A stretch of 9,317 nucleotides of DNA from Kiritimatiellia bacterium (GCA_904502135.1 CAJGDE010000075.1:1-9317), one strand, 5' to 3'; positions 1-6,058 are shown, counted from the first letter of the stretch. Made by a program: numbers and translations. The notes: a model not told the origin generated them from the sequence alone.

Positions 1-59
1 CCGCAGAGAGTTACGCCGGCAAGAGCGAGAACCATAAGTTTTTTAAAAGTCTTGTTCAT
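1..59 (-). CDS. 5' end of a leftward gene for an exported protein (partial)
   Basis: Reading leftward from an ATG at 59-57, the 19 visible codons give MNKTFKKLMVLALAGVTLC and then a partial Gly codon. This is a short lysine-containing n-region followed by a hydrophobic Leu/Ala/Val stretch, as expected for a Sec signal peptide. A GAAGGTG Shine-Dalgarno-like sequence lies about 4 bases upstream of the ATG on the minus strand (plus-strand 64-70). The Cys at residue 19 does not sit in a convincing lipobox, so lipoprotein status is undecided. The rest of the protein lies outside the window and no function can be given. The gene is divergent from tetR and shares the upstream region with it. Confidence 0.6.
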   Translation of the reverse strand, partial: MNKTFKKLMVLALAGVTLC

Positions 60-175
60 ATCACACCTTCACTTTCTTTTTTTTGTTTGATGCGGACCAG
101 TATTGCCGCTTACAATAGGTTAGGCGTAGTTAGTTTCGTTTTCTGACATTTTTTTTGGGTATGTCGCTCCTCCGG

Positions 176-203
176 TTGACAGAGAAGGGCGGTTTATGAT
201 AAA
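176..203 (+). promoter_or_regulatory. Predicted sigma70-type promoter of tetR
   Basis: TTGACA (176-181, a consensus -35) is followed after 16 bases by GATAAA (198-203, 4 of 6 matches to TATAAT). The expected transcription start is near 209-211, which leaves a leader of about 25 bases before the ATG at 236. A better-looking -10, TATGAT at 195-200, would give only a 13-base spacer, so I did not choose it. The promoter abuts the palindrome at 204-219, as is common for an autoregulated repressor gene. Confidence 0.6.
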
Positions 204-219
204 GTAATCGCGTGATTAC
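204..219. promoter_or_regulatory. Operator-like palindrome at the tetR transcription start
   Basis: GTAATC (204-209) and GATTAC (214-219) are exact reverse complements around GCGT. Seven of the eight possible base pairs match; only 210/213 fails. The length (16 bp) and the position, directly after the -10 element, fit a TetR-family operator for autorepression. The same site could also affect the leftward gene. No second copy of the full palindrome was seen by eye elsewhere in the window. Assignment to this particular TetR protein is inference from position. Confidence 0.6.
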
Positions 220-237
220 GAAAAAGGTTCACGCGAT
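207..237 (+). promoter_or_regulatory. Hairpin covering the tetR start codon with the SD in its loop
   Basis: ATCGCGTGA (207-215) and TCACGCGAT (229-237) are perfect 9-base inverted repeats separated by 13 bases. In the mRNA this would be a GC-containing stem whose 3' arm includes the A and T of the start codon (236-237). The loop (216-228) displays the AAAAAGG ribosome-binding site. If transcription starts near 209-211, the 5' arm loses its first bases but most of the stem remains. The dyad overlaps the operator palindrome, so it may instead, or also, be a protein site on DNA. Confidence 0.45.
221..227 (+). promoter_or_regulatory. Ribosome-binding site that fixes the tetR start
   Basis: AAAAAGG lies 8 bases before the ATG at 236. 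An in-frame GTG at 212 would add eight residues, but it has no SD-like sequence, lies inside the operator palindrome, and would be almost at the predicted transcription start. The ATG at 236 is therefore preferred. Confidence 0.65.
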
Positions 238-892
238 GAATGATACTAAAAAGAAAAAATTGATAGTTCGCAAGACGCGTGTTGACGGAATTGAGACGCG
301 AGAGGCCATCATTGCGGCGGCTTTAGAAGAGTTTGCCGAGAAGGGGTTTGAAATTGTTTCGGCTCGCGAGATATGTCGCAGGGCAGGAGTCAATTCTGCT
401 CTCTTGAGCCGATATTTCGGTTCGAAGGAGGAGCTCTATCGAATCGTCGCTAAGAAGCTCTTCGGCGATCTCGGCGCGCCGCTCGCCAACCTTTCAGAGA
501 AAGTGACCGATGAGGATTCCTGGCGTGCTGCAGTTCGTGAATGGGTGGACGATATGCTATTTATGACGCTTCCGACAGAGAAGGTTCAGAGGTACTGCGC
601 GGCGCTTTTCCGTCATGAAGTGACGCGGCCGACCAAGTTTTATAATGAGTTTAAGGAGGCGTTCGGGCGGCCGGTTTATGACGGGCTTAAAAAGCTTCTC
701 TCGCGGAAGGTGACGACTCCGGAGGCGCTCGATTTGTGGGCGTCATCAATATGGGCGCAGGTTTCCGTTTATGCGCTTGCTGACGAAAAGTGGCATAAGT
801 CATTCCGTCCGACGGGAGTAACTTCTCGCAAGTGGTCAGAGAAGGTTTCTAATCATATCTGCGAAATGATATTCGCCTCTCTCAATAAGTGA
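236..892 (+). CDS. TetR/AcrR-family transcriptional repressor, CecR-like
   Basis: The 218-residue product has the layout of a TetR repressor: a lysine-rich N-terminus, then a DNA-binding domain at about residues 21-66 (TREAIIAAALEEFAEKGFE, later ICRRAGVNSALLSRYFGSKE). The recognition helix is near residues 53-61. The rest (about 75-218) is a helical ligand-binding and dimerisation domain. FRHEVTRPT at 125-133 resembles the segment typical of CecR/YbiH-type C-terminal domains (PF09209). Members of that group control efflux or membrane-protein genes; this is a family hint only and the ligand is unknown. The gene is 13 bases upstream of the LplT-PlsC fusion and surely cotranscribed with it, making that gene the most likely target. 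Regulation is probably by autorepression at 204-219. The start was chosen from the SD at 221-227. Confidence 0.88.
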   Translation: MNDTKKKKLIVRKTRVDGIETREAIIAAALEEFAEKGFEIVSAREICRRAGVNSALLSRYFGSKEELYRIVAKKLFGDLGAPLANLSEKVTDEDSWRAAVREWVDDMLFMTLPTEKVQRYCAALFRHEVTRPTKFYNEFKEAFGRPVYDGLKKLLSRKVTTPEALDLWASSIWAQVSVYALADEKWHKSFRPTGVTSRKWSEKVSNHICEMIFASLNK

Positions 893-905
893 AAGGTGTA
901 GTGTT

Positions 906-2786
906 ATGAAAAATTCATTCTGTCCGCTTTACGTGACCAATTTCTTCGGCACGCTCAATGATAATTTTCTCAAGACGCTCGCGAGTTTTACAGTTATCGG
1001 GTGGATCGCCGATGAGCGTTTAAAGTCGATTGCAATGGGAGTGACGGCCGGGGCTCTCGTTCTGCCGTACATTCTCTGTTCGCCGCTCGCGGACCGCTTG
1101 ACCGTGCTTTGGTCAAAACGTAAAATCGTGCGAGTAGCCAAATGGGCGGAGCTTCCGATTATGGCGGTTGCTATAGCGGGCTTTGTTTTAAAGTCTCCAT
1201 GGCTCGTTATAGGAGCCGTTCTCTTGATGGGGCTTCAAAGTTCTCTCTATTCTCCCGCGAAATACGCTCTTATTAGAGACATCGGCGGCGCGGAGCGCAT
1301 TTCTACAGGTATGGGAGGCATGGAAGGTATTTCATTTTTAGGCGTATTAATAGGTACTGTTGTAGGGTCTGTGATTTCAGATATGGCGAGTGACACCATT
1401 CGTTATGGCTGTCTTGTAGTTTTCGCCGCGCTCGGGCTTTTGGCGAGTTACACGATTCGTGCAGAAGAGGAGCTGAGCCATTCCCTTCATGCCATAAATC
1501 CTTTCAGGTACCTTCGCCGCGCATATCGAATGGCGAACCGATACGACGGCCTGAATGCCGTTATATTTACGCTTTCAGTTTTCTGGTGGGGCGCGGCAAT
1601 GCTTCAGATGGGGCTTTTAGTTTACGGTAAAACAGGGCTTGGTCTCAGCGCGACTGAAACGGGGGCGCTCCTTTGCGCGGCAGCCGTCGGCATTGTCCTA
1701 GGTCAGGTTGTTGCGGGATTTGTCGATAAGACGCATTTTTTGCTAGGCAAGGTTCTCCTCACTGGCTGGATTGCCGCCGCACTTTTGGCGACGCTTTATT
1801 TTGTAGAAATGTCTCCTCTTTGTTTCGCACTTGTCCTCGGCGTTTTAGCGTTTGATCTTGGATTTTTTAAACTTCCTTTTGACGCTGAGATTCAAAAGGT
1901 CGTAAAGGGTCCGAAACTCAATACGATCTTGTCGTACTTCAACCAGGTTTCATTTCTCTTTATGTTTGTTGCGAGCGGGTGCTACGCGCTTGTCAGCTTT
2001 TTGGCCGGGCCTAAGGCGTTTTTCTTATTGCTTGCGCTTGTCTTTCTGGTTGTGCCGTTTTTGTTCGTCTTTACTTATCGTTCTGTTCTTCTTTGTGTCG
2101 GGCGATGGGTTTTCGCAAGGCGGTATAAGGTGGTTTTGGACGGAGCAGATGTATTGGACCGCATTAAGGCGGAAGGTTCAACAGTTCTAGTTCTCCCAAA
2201 TCATCCAGCGATGGTCGATCCTATGCTCGTGGGCGTGACGTTTTGGAAGACGCCGCTCAAACCGCTTTCAGACGAATCTTTTTTCAAAACAGGTATTGTC
2301 GCGCCTCGTGTTTTAAAGACGCTTGGTGCTGTTCCTGTTCCGGATCTTCGCAAAAACCGTTCGCGCGCAGGAGCTTCTATTGCGCGAGGGTTAGGCGATA
2401 TCGTCACGCGCACGCTTAAGGGCGGTGGGAATGTCATTTTTTATCCGTCGGGTCATATTCAGACGGAGTGTGAGCGCGAAGATATCGGCACGCGCCAGCT
2501 CGCCCACAATATTTGCGGCAATTTACCGCCAGGAGTTCGTGTAATCGGCGTTAGAACGCGCGGACTTTGGGGGTCTATCTGGTCGCGAAAGGGACGCGAT
2601 GACTCGCCTGCCTTTGTGCCTACATTTATCAAGAGCGTTTTGCTGTGGTTCTTCTGGTCGCCGTTCGTCCGCCGCCGCCGTGTCGAGATGCATATCGAGG
2701 ATATCACATCTTTGGTCATCGAGTGGTCAAAACTTCCTCGCCTTCAATTTAACGCGAAGCTGAACGATTGGTATAACGCTGATTAA
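906..2786 (+). CDS. LplT-like MFS transporter fused to a PlsC-type acyltransferase
   Basis: This 626-residue membrane protein has two parts. Residues 1 to about 395 are a major facilitator of the LplT (lysophospholipid flippase) type, with the opening signature NFFGTLNDNFLKT, the loop LADRLTVLWSKRKIVR, and many hydrophobic spans. Residues about 405-626 are a lysophospholipid/1-acylglycerol-3-phosphate acyltransferase. Its HX4D catalytic motif is HPAMVD (H433, D438), followed by substrate block YPSGH at 513-517. In known relatives LplT moves lysophospholipids across the inner membrane and Aas/PlsC re-acylates them. Larger homologues add an acyl-ACP synthetase (AMP-binding) domain; here the protein stops right after the acyltransferase, so acyl donor activation must come from elsewhere. 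The AAAGGTG SD (892-898) starts on the last base of the tetR stop codon, 7 bases before the ATG. The block-III motif YPSG differs from the usual FPEG, so the exact acyl acceptor is uncertain. Confidence 0.88.
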   Translation: MKNSFCPLYVTNFFGTLNDNFLKTLASFTVIGWIADERLKSIAMGVTAGALVLPYILCSPLADRLTVLWSKRKIVRVAKWAELPIMAVAIAGFVLKSPWLVIGAVLLMGLQSSLYSPAKYALIRDIGGAERISTGMGGMEGISFLGVLIGTVVGSVISDMASDTIRYGCLVVFAALGLLASYTIRAEEELSHSLHAINPFRYLRRAYRMANRYDGLNAVIFTLSVFWWGAAMLQMGLLVYGKTGLGLSATETGALLCAAAVGIVLGQVVAGFVDKTHFLLGKVLLTGWIAAALLATLYFVEMSPLCFALVLGVLAFDLGFFKLPFDAEIQKVVKGPKLNTILSYFNQVSFLFMFVASGCYALVSFLAGPKAFFLLLALVFLVVPFLFVFTYRSVLLCVGRWVFARRYKVVLDGADVLDRIKAEGSTVLVLPNHPAMVDPMLVGVTFWKTPLKPLSDESFFKTGIVAPRVLKTLGAVPVPDLRKNRSRAGASIARGLGDIVTRTLKGGGNVIFYPSGHIQTECEREDIGTRQLAHNICGNLPPGVRVIGVRTRGLWGSIWSRKGRDDSPAFVPTFIKSVLLWFFWSPFVRRRRVEMHIEDITSLVIEWSKLPRLQFNAKLNDWYNAD

Positions 2787-2797
2787 AATTGCCAATG

Positions 2798-2828
2798 TGT
2801 CACAAATAGGTCTGACCGTTTTGTGACA
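2798..2828. promoter_or_regulatory. 31-bp dyad between the fusion gene and the hydrolase gene (operator or attenuator)
   Basis: The sequence is symmetrical about base 2813. TGTCACAAA (2798-2806) pairs with TTTGTGACA (2820-2828), and GGTC (2809-2812) with GACC (2814-2817). Thirteen of fifteen positions are complementary; only 2807/2819 and 2808/2818 fail. It begins 11 bases after the stop codon of the upstream gene and ends before the SD of the hydrolase gene. No run of T follows, which argues against a classical intrinsic terminator. I favour a protein-binding operator, or an RNA hairpin that tunes readthrough. No strong promoter was found here. Confidence 0.5.
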
Positions 2829-2838
2829 GAATTTTCAG

Positions 2839-2844
2839 AAAGGA
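2839..2844 (+). promoter_or_regulatory. Ribosome-binding site that fixes the hydrolase start
   Basis: AAAGGA lies 8 bases before the GTG at 2853. An earlier in-frame GTG at 2823 sits inside the 31-bp dyad and lacks an SD. An ATG at 2865 is spaced too far from this site. The GTG at 2853 also places a normal signal peptide at the N-terminus. Confidence 0.65.
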
Positions 2845-2852
2845 ACTTAGTC

Positions 2853-3827
2853 GTGAAAAATATAATGAGCGTCGCTTGTGGATTTATTGCGTATGCAGCG
2901 GCGGCGGATTGTAAAGCGGAGATAGATCTCAACACTTCTTCCATTGCCGATGAAGCGTGGTATGTGCCAGGGTGGATGCGGACGAATGAGCCTGAAGAAT
3001 TGGCATGGAAAAGTTTTGTAGAGGTTTTTTCGACGACGAAAAATCATTTTCATCAATGGGATGGGAATCAGCTTTGGCCAATAGCTGTAAAGAATGCCGA
3101 TGCCGAGGCCGTTAAACTGGCAGATGAAATCAAGCGGATGCCGGAGAAACGCCGTGCACGTTTGACTCTTGTCGGGCATTCCCTCGGCGGGCGGATAGTT
3201 GCGAGAACCTTAGCGAAACTTTCTTCAGATGGCATTAAGATAAAGCGCGGCATTCTGCTTGCTCCTGCAATTCCCGCCAAAGATGCCGACATTGAGCGGA
3301 TGGGATTAGGCTCTGAGGAGCCGATTATCGTCGTCGCCAATCCTAATGACATAACATTGAAGTATGTTTATGCGATCGCCGGGGGAGAACTGGGGCCTGC
3401 TTACGGCGCCTCGGCGGCATCTAAAACGCCGAGGAACGTCAAGGAAATTCCTGTTGATGAAGATATCACGAAAAATACCGCTATTGACGCTTTTTGGGGG
3501 CGGTTTGACGCGGCGAAAGAAATCGCCAATCACCATGCGTCGTTTTATTTTGAGGAATTATCTAAAGTTTTGGATGGGAAGGCATCGAAGGGCGTTCGCG
3601 TCATGGTGCCTCAAGATAAAATCAATTTTGAGTGGAAGGTTGTCGATGCTGGAGTCTGGTGGGATGTCCTCGATGAGAAGGTCGGTTGGAAATTTGAGCG
3701 CAACATTGTAACGGGGCATTGCCGCATAGTGAACCCGGAAAAACTTCGAGTGGCGTGGGGCGAGCGAGATAAAATGGAAAAGGCTTTTAAGAAGGTTAAA
3801 GCGCAACTTAATGTAGGGGGCGAATGA
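2853..3827 (+). CDS. Exported alpha/beta hydrolase of unknown substrate
   Basis: From the GTG at 2853 the product has 324 residues. The N-terminus (MKNIMSVACGFIAYAAAADCKA) looks like a Sec signal peptide, so the enzyme probably acts in the periplasm or beyond. The core is an alpha/beta-hydrolase fold: a YVPGWM strand and loop near residue 34, then the nucleophile elbow LVGHSLGG with Ser110. A strand ending in NPND offers Asp166 as the catalytic acid, and HHASFY offers His227 or His228. This order (Ser-Asp-His) is that of esterases and lipases. The last 85 or so residues, after about 240, are an unrecognised Trp-rich extension (AGVWWDVLDEKVGW). The gene follows the LplT-PlsC gene by 66 bases. 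A lipase or deacylase role in envelope lipid turnover is suggested only by that neighbourhood. Confidence 0.75.
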   Translation: MKNIMSVACGFIAYAAAADCKAEIDLNTSSIADEAWYVPGWMRTNEPEELAWKSFVEVFSTTKNHFHQWDGNQLWPIAVKNADAEAVKLADEIKRMPEKRRARLTLVGHSLGGRIVARTLAKLSSDGIKIKRGILLAPAIPAKDADIERMGLGSEEPIIVVANPNDITLKYVYAIAGGELGPAYGASAASKTPRNVKEIPVDEDITKNTAIDAFWGRFDAAKEIANHHASFYFEELSKVLDGKASKGVRVMVPQDKINFEWKVVDAGVWWDVLDEKVGWKFERNIVTGHCRIVNPEKLRVAWGERDKMEKAFKKVKAQLNVGGE

Positions 3828-3844
3828 AACGAAGAATTTTTTTT

Positions 3845-3854
3845 GACTGCAGTC
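3845..3854. promoter_or_regulatory. Perfect 10-bp palindrome GACTGCAGTC upstream of the acyltransferase promoter
   Basis: The site is self-complementary over all ten bases and lies about 16 bases before the extended -10 element, at roughly -31 to -40 of the predicted start. It follows a run of eight T (3837-3844). It is too short and closed to be a terminator hairpin, and the T-run precedes it rather than follows it. It could be a regulator site replacing a -35 element. A 10-bp palindrome can occur by chance, so confidence is low. Confidence 0.25.
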
Positions 3855-3869
3855 GGTATGTCGTAATTA

Positions 3870-3878
3870 TGATATAAT
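3870..3878 (+). promoter_or_regulatory. Extended -10 promoter giving a near-leaderless acyltransferase mRNA
   Basis: TGATATAAT is a perfect extended -10 element (TGnTATAAT). No -35 hexamer lies at normal distance; the nearest, TTGACT at 3843-3848, would need a 24-base spacer. A T8 tract at 3837-3844 lies where an UP element would be. With the -10 ending at 3878 and the ATG at 3886, transcription would start on or within a couple of bases of the start codon. Confidence 0.6.
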
Positions 3879-3885
3879 TGGAAAC

Positions 3886-4995
3886 ATGAATAATGACAAA
3901 AATAAACGTATTGTATTTCTTGATTATTTAAGACTTATCGCCTGCTTTATGGTGATGATCATTCACGCGGTCGAGCCGTATTACTTCAATCAAAATGGAG
4001 ACTTGTATATTGCGAACAAGTGCGATGCGTTTTGGGTTGCCGTTATTGATTCTGCCGCGCGCTCGTGTGTGCCTCTCTTTGTTATGGCGTCGAGTTTTCT
4101 TCTTTTCCCGCTGCGGATTACGGCAGGCGACTTCTTTCGGCGCCGCGCCGTGCGCATACTTATTCCGTTTGCGATATGGCTTGGAGTCTATGTTTGGCAT
4201 TTCGGAATAAAGCCTCTTGATGTAGTATTTAATTTCCCGATGGCGGCGGGGCACCTCTGGTTTGTGCCGATGCTTCTTGGTCTCTATATTGCAATGCCGC
4301 TATTGTCTCCATGGGCAGAGAAGGCTTCTAAGCGTGAAGTGTCGCTCTTTATCGGTCTTTGGTTCTTTACATCTCTATTTCCGTTTATCCGCCGCCTGTC
4401 GCTGATTACGCTTGGCGAGCCCTCTTTCGGGGCTGTTCCGTTTCTTTGGGGAGAGTGTCCGTGGAACGGCTTTGGCGCGTTCTATTATGTGAGCGGCTTT
4501 TTCGGCTATATGCTCATAGCTTTTTATATCAGAAAATTTGTTCCTGCTCTTTCTTGGGCAAAAACAATGGCATTCTCAATTCCGCTTTTTGCTGTCGGCA
4601 TGGCGATAATGGCAGGCGGTTTTTATTTTCTCATTCCGGGCGGTGATACTTACCCTGTGCATGAGCCTTACGGCGCGGCTGTCAGGTTAGAGATGAGCCT
4701 TGAGTATTGTTCTCTTGGCGTTGCGGCTGCAACCGTTGCTCTCTTTCTTGTGATACGAAAGTTTACGGCAGAGGGGTGGTTTTATAATCGCATAATTCGC
4801 CCCGCATCGGAAGCGAGCTACGGAACTTATCTTATGCACATGATTGTTCTTGCTCCGCTTGTAGGGTATTTTAAAGGGATGTTGCCTACTCCTGCATGCG
4901 TAGTTGTTGTGGCCGTTTGTAGCTTTGTCGTCTCCACTATTATCAGTTGTCTTTTAAGGAAGATTCCTGTCATAGGCAAATTCATCGCAGGATAA
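3886..4995 (+). CDS. Acyltransferase family 3 (WecH/OafA-like) integral membrane protein
   Basis: The 369-residue product fits the Acyl_transf_3 family (PF01757), whose members move acetyl or other acyl groups onto surface glycans or lipids at the cytoplasmic membrane. The N-terminal signature is clear: FLDYLRLIACFMVMIIHA, with D13, R16 and the family's conserved His at H27. RRRAVRILIPFAIW follows near residues 84-97 and HLWFVPMLLGLYIAMPLL starts at H123. The closing signature YGTYLMHMIV contains H318. About ten hydrophobic spans cover the length, which is normal for the single-domain form; there is no C-terminal SGNH domain. It begins 58 bases after the hydrolase gene with its own promoter, and lacks a real SD (only TTGGAAA just upstream), consistent with a leaderless message. 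The substrate is unknown. Its base composition is AT-richer than the upstream genes in the part I sampled. Confidence 0.85.
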   Translation: MNNDKNKRIVFLDYLRLIACFMVMIIHAVEPYYFNQNGDLYIANKCDAFWVAVIDSAARSCVPLFVMASSFLLFPLRITAGDFFRRRAVRILIPFAIWLGVYVWHFGIKPLDVVFNFPMAAGHLWFVPMLLGLYIAMPLLSPWAEKASKREVSLFIGLWFFTSLFPFIRRLSLITLGEPSFGAVPFLWGECPWNGFGAFYYVSGFFGYMLIAFYIRKFVPALSWAKTMAFSIPLFAVGMAIMAGGFYFLIPGGDTYPVHEPYGAAVRLEMSLEYCSLGVAAATVALFLVIRKFTAEGWFYNRIIRPASEASYGTYLMHMIVLAPLVGYFKGMLPTPACVVVVAVCSFVVSTIISCLLRKIPVIGKFIAG

Positions 4996-5028
4996 TGCGC
5001 GTTGACATTCTCAGAGGCAGGTTTTACG

Positions 5029-5059
5029 GATTACCGCTCATCGCGGCAATCAGCTGATT
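5029..5059. terminator. Stem-loop and palindrome between convergent genes (weak terminator candidate)
   Basis: GATTACCGC (5029-5037) and GCGGCAATC (5043-5051) form a 9-base stem with one mismatch (5033/5047) around a 5-base loop. Overlapping it, AATCAGCTGATT (5048-5059) is a perfect 12-bp palindrome. The position between two convergent stop codons suits a bidirectional terminator. However, no T-run follows directly on either strand; the nearest on the plus strand is TTTTT at 5071-5075, overlapping the end of the leftward gene. The function is therefore uncertain. Confidence 0.35.
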
Positions 5060-5073
5060 TGATGTTCGGATTT

Positions 5074-6042
5074 TTATTTGGCGCGGCGCTTAGTGATGTT
5101 GTCGAGGAGATTGAAGACGCCTGCTAAAAGTGCGCCTGAGATCGAGTGCCAAACGCATGATACCGCGGAGGCTATTGCGGCTTCTGGCATTGCGGGGAAG
5201 TGTTTAGCAGAGAGAACTGTCGCAAGGCCGGCATTTTGCATGCCTACCTCAATAGAGACAGTGCGGCGTTTGGAGTTTGGAAATTTCGCGAGAAGGCCAG
5301 TTAAATAGCCTAAGATATAGCCAAGGGTATTGTGGAGAAAAACCGCCACGAAAATGACGATTCCTGATGAGACGATTTTTTGGCCGTGCGCTGAAACGAC
5401 TCCTCCGACGATACAGGCAAGTCCGATTACTGCTACTCCAGGTAATATTTTCTTAACTTCTTTAAATTGGTTGCTTTTATTTAAAGAGGCATTGAGAGTA
5501 AAGCCGATCGCTACAGGTATTATGGTTACGATCAAAATCGACTTGAACATTCCAATCGCATCTACATCGACGTTTTCGCCGGCGAGGTAAAGCATTAGAA
5601 CGGGCGTCATAATCGGGGCGAGTAGTGTTGTTACAGTTGTCATTCCAACGGAAAACGCGACATCGCCTTTACAGAGAAAGCTCATGATGTTGGAGGAAAC
5701 TCCACCCGGACAACACCCGACAAGTAAAAGGCCTACTGCTACGGGATGGGGCAGATTAAGTGTTTTAGCGACGCTCCATGCAATGAGCGGCATCAAAAGA
5801 TATTGCGCCGATACTCCGATCAGCATGTCGATTGGGCGAGAGATAAGAATGCGAAAGTCATCTTTTGAGAGCGTTAGCCCCATCGTCAGCATTATGAAGC
5901 CGAGAATAGACGTTTGGGCATTACCTTTAACCCATTCGAATGTGTCGGGGAAAAAGTATGTGAAAACGGCAACGGCGCTAACAAACGCAGGCGTCCACTT
6001 TGTAAGAAGTGCTGATGTACGATTCAGTAGAGTAAGTTTCAT
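5074..6042 (-). CDS. BASS-family sodium-coupled transporter (bile acid:sodium symporter fold)
   Basis: The 322-residue membrane protein matches the SBF/BASS family (PF01758), of the bacterial YocS/PanS/ASBT type. These import organic anions with sodium. Signatures are GCCPGGVSSNI at about 109-119 and SIEVGMQNAGLA at 263-274. By analogy with the Neisseria ASBT structure, both sodium sites appear intact: S117, N118, S131, T135 and E265 for one, and Q80, V266, M268 and Q269 for the other. This is my own alignment by offset. Length and about ten hydrophobic spans are normal. Bacterial relatives carry ketopantoate, pyruvate-like acids or bile acids; the substrate here cannot be told. The start is the ATG at 6042, 16 bases after a consensus -10, with no SD. 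It converges on the acyltransferase gene and diverges from the LamG gene. Confidence 0.87.
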   Translation of the reverse strand: MKLTLLNRTSALLTKWTPAFVSAVAVFTYFFPDTFEWVKGNAQTSILGFIMLTMGLTLSKDDFRILISRPIDMLIGVSAQYLLMPLIAWSVAKTLNLPHPVAVGLLLVGCCPGGVSSNIMSFLCKGDVAFSVGMTTVTTLLAPIMTPVLMLYLAGENVDVDAIGMFKSILIVTIIPVAIGFTLNASLNKSNQFKEVKKILPGVAVIGLACIVGGVVSAHGQKIVSSGIVIFVAVFLHNTLGYILGYLTGLLAKFPNSKRRTVSIEVGMQNAGLATVLSAKHFPAMPEAAIASAVSCVWHSISGALLAGVFNLLDNITKRRAK

Positions 6043-6058
6043 AGGTAAAATTTAAGGC

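Larger units (their letters stand above)
60..235. other. Divergent intergenic region between the leftward exported-protein gene and tetR
   Basis: This 176-base stretch holds no convincing ORF. Its left half is T-rich on the plus strand (69-84 and 149-157), which is an A-rich leader for the leftward gene. I find no convincing -35/-10 pair for that gene; TTGTAA/CATCAA spaced 17 on the minus strand is only a weak candidate. The right third (176-237) holds the tetR promoter, an operator-like palindrome and a start-codon hairpin, listed separately. Confidence 0.6.

Noticed and set aside
195..200. TATGAT as the tetR -10 element
   Set aside because: The spacer to TTGACA at 176-181 would be only 13 bases. 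GATAAA at 198-203 gives 16.
212..235. GTG at 212 as the tetR start, adding eight residues
   Set aside because: It has no SD, lies within the operator palindrome and almost at the predicted transcription start. The ATG at 236 has AAAAAGG 8 bases upstream.
2823..2852. GTG at 2823 as the hydrolase start
   Set aside because: It is inside the 31-bp dyad, lacks an SD, and would put ten polar residues before the signal peptide. The GTG at 2853 is preceded by AAAGGA.
3837..3844. Run of eight T as an intrinsic terminator after the hydrolase gene
   Set aside because: No GC-rich stem precedes it. Its position fits an upstream element of the following promoter better.
5001..5073. Short gene or small RNA between the convergent stop codons
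   Set aside because: TTGACA at 5002-5007 has no -10 partner at proper spacing, and no ORF with an SD is present. Only the stem-loop and palindrome are supportable.
5078..6055. Plus-strand open frames across the BASS gene
   Set aside because: They are fragmented and lack ribosome-binding sites and recognisable domains. The minus-strand frame gives a complete, motif-bearing transporter.
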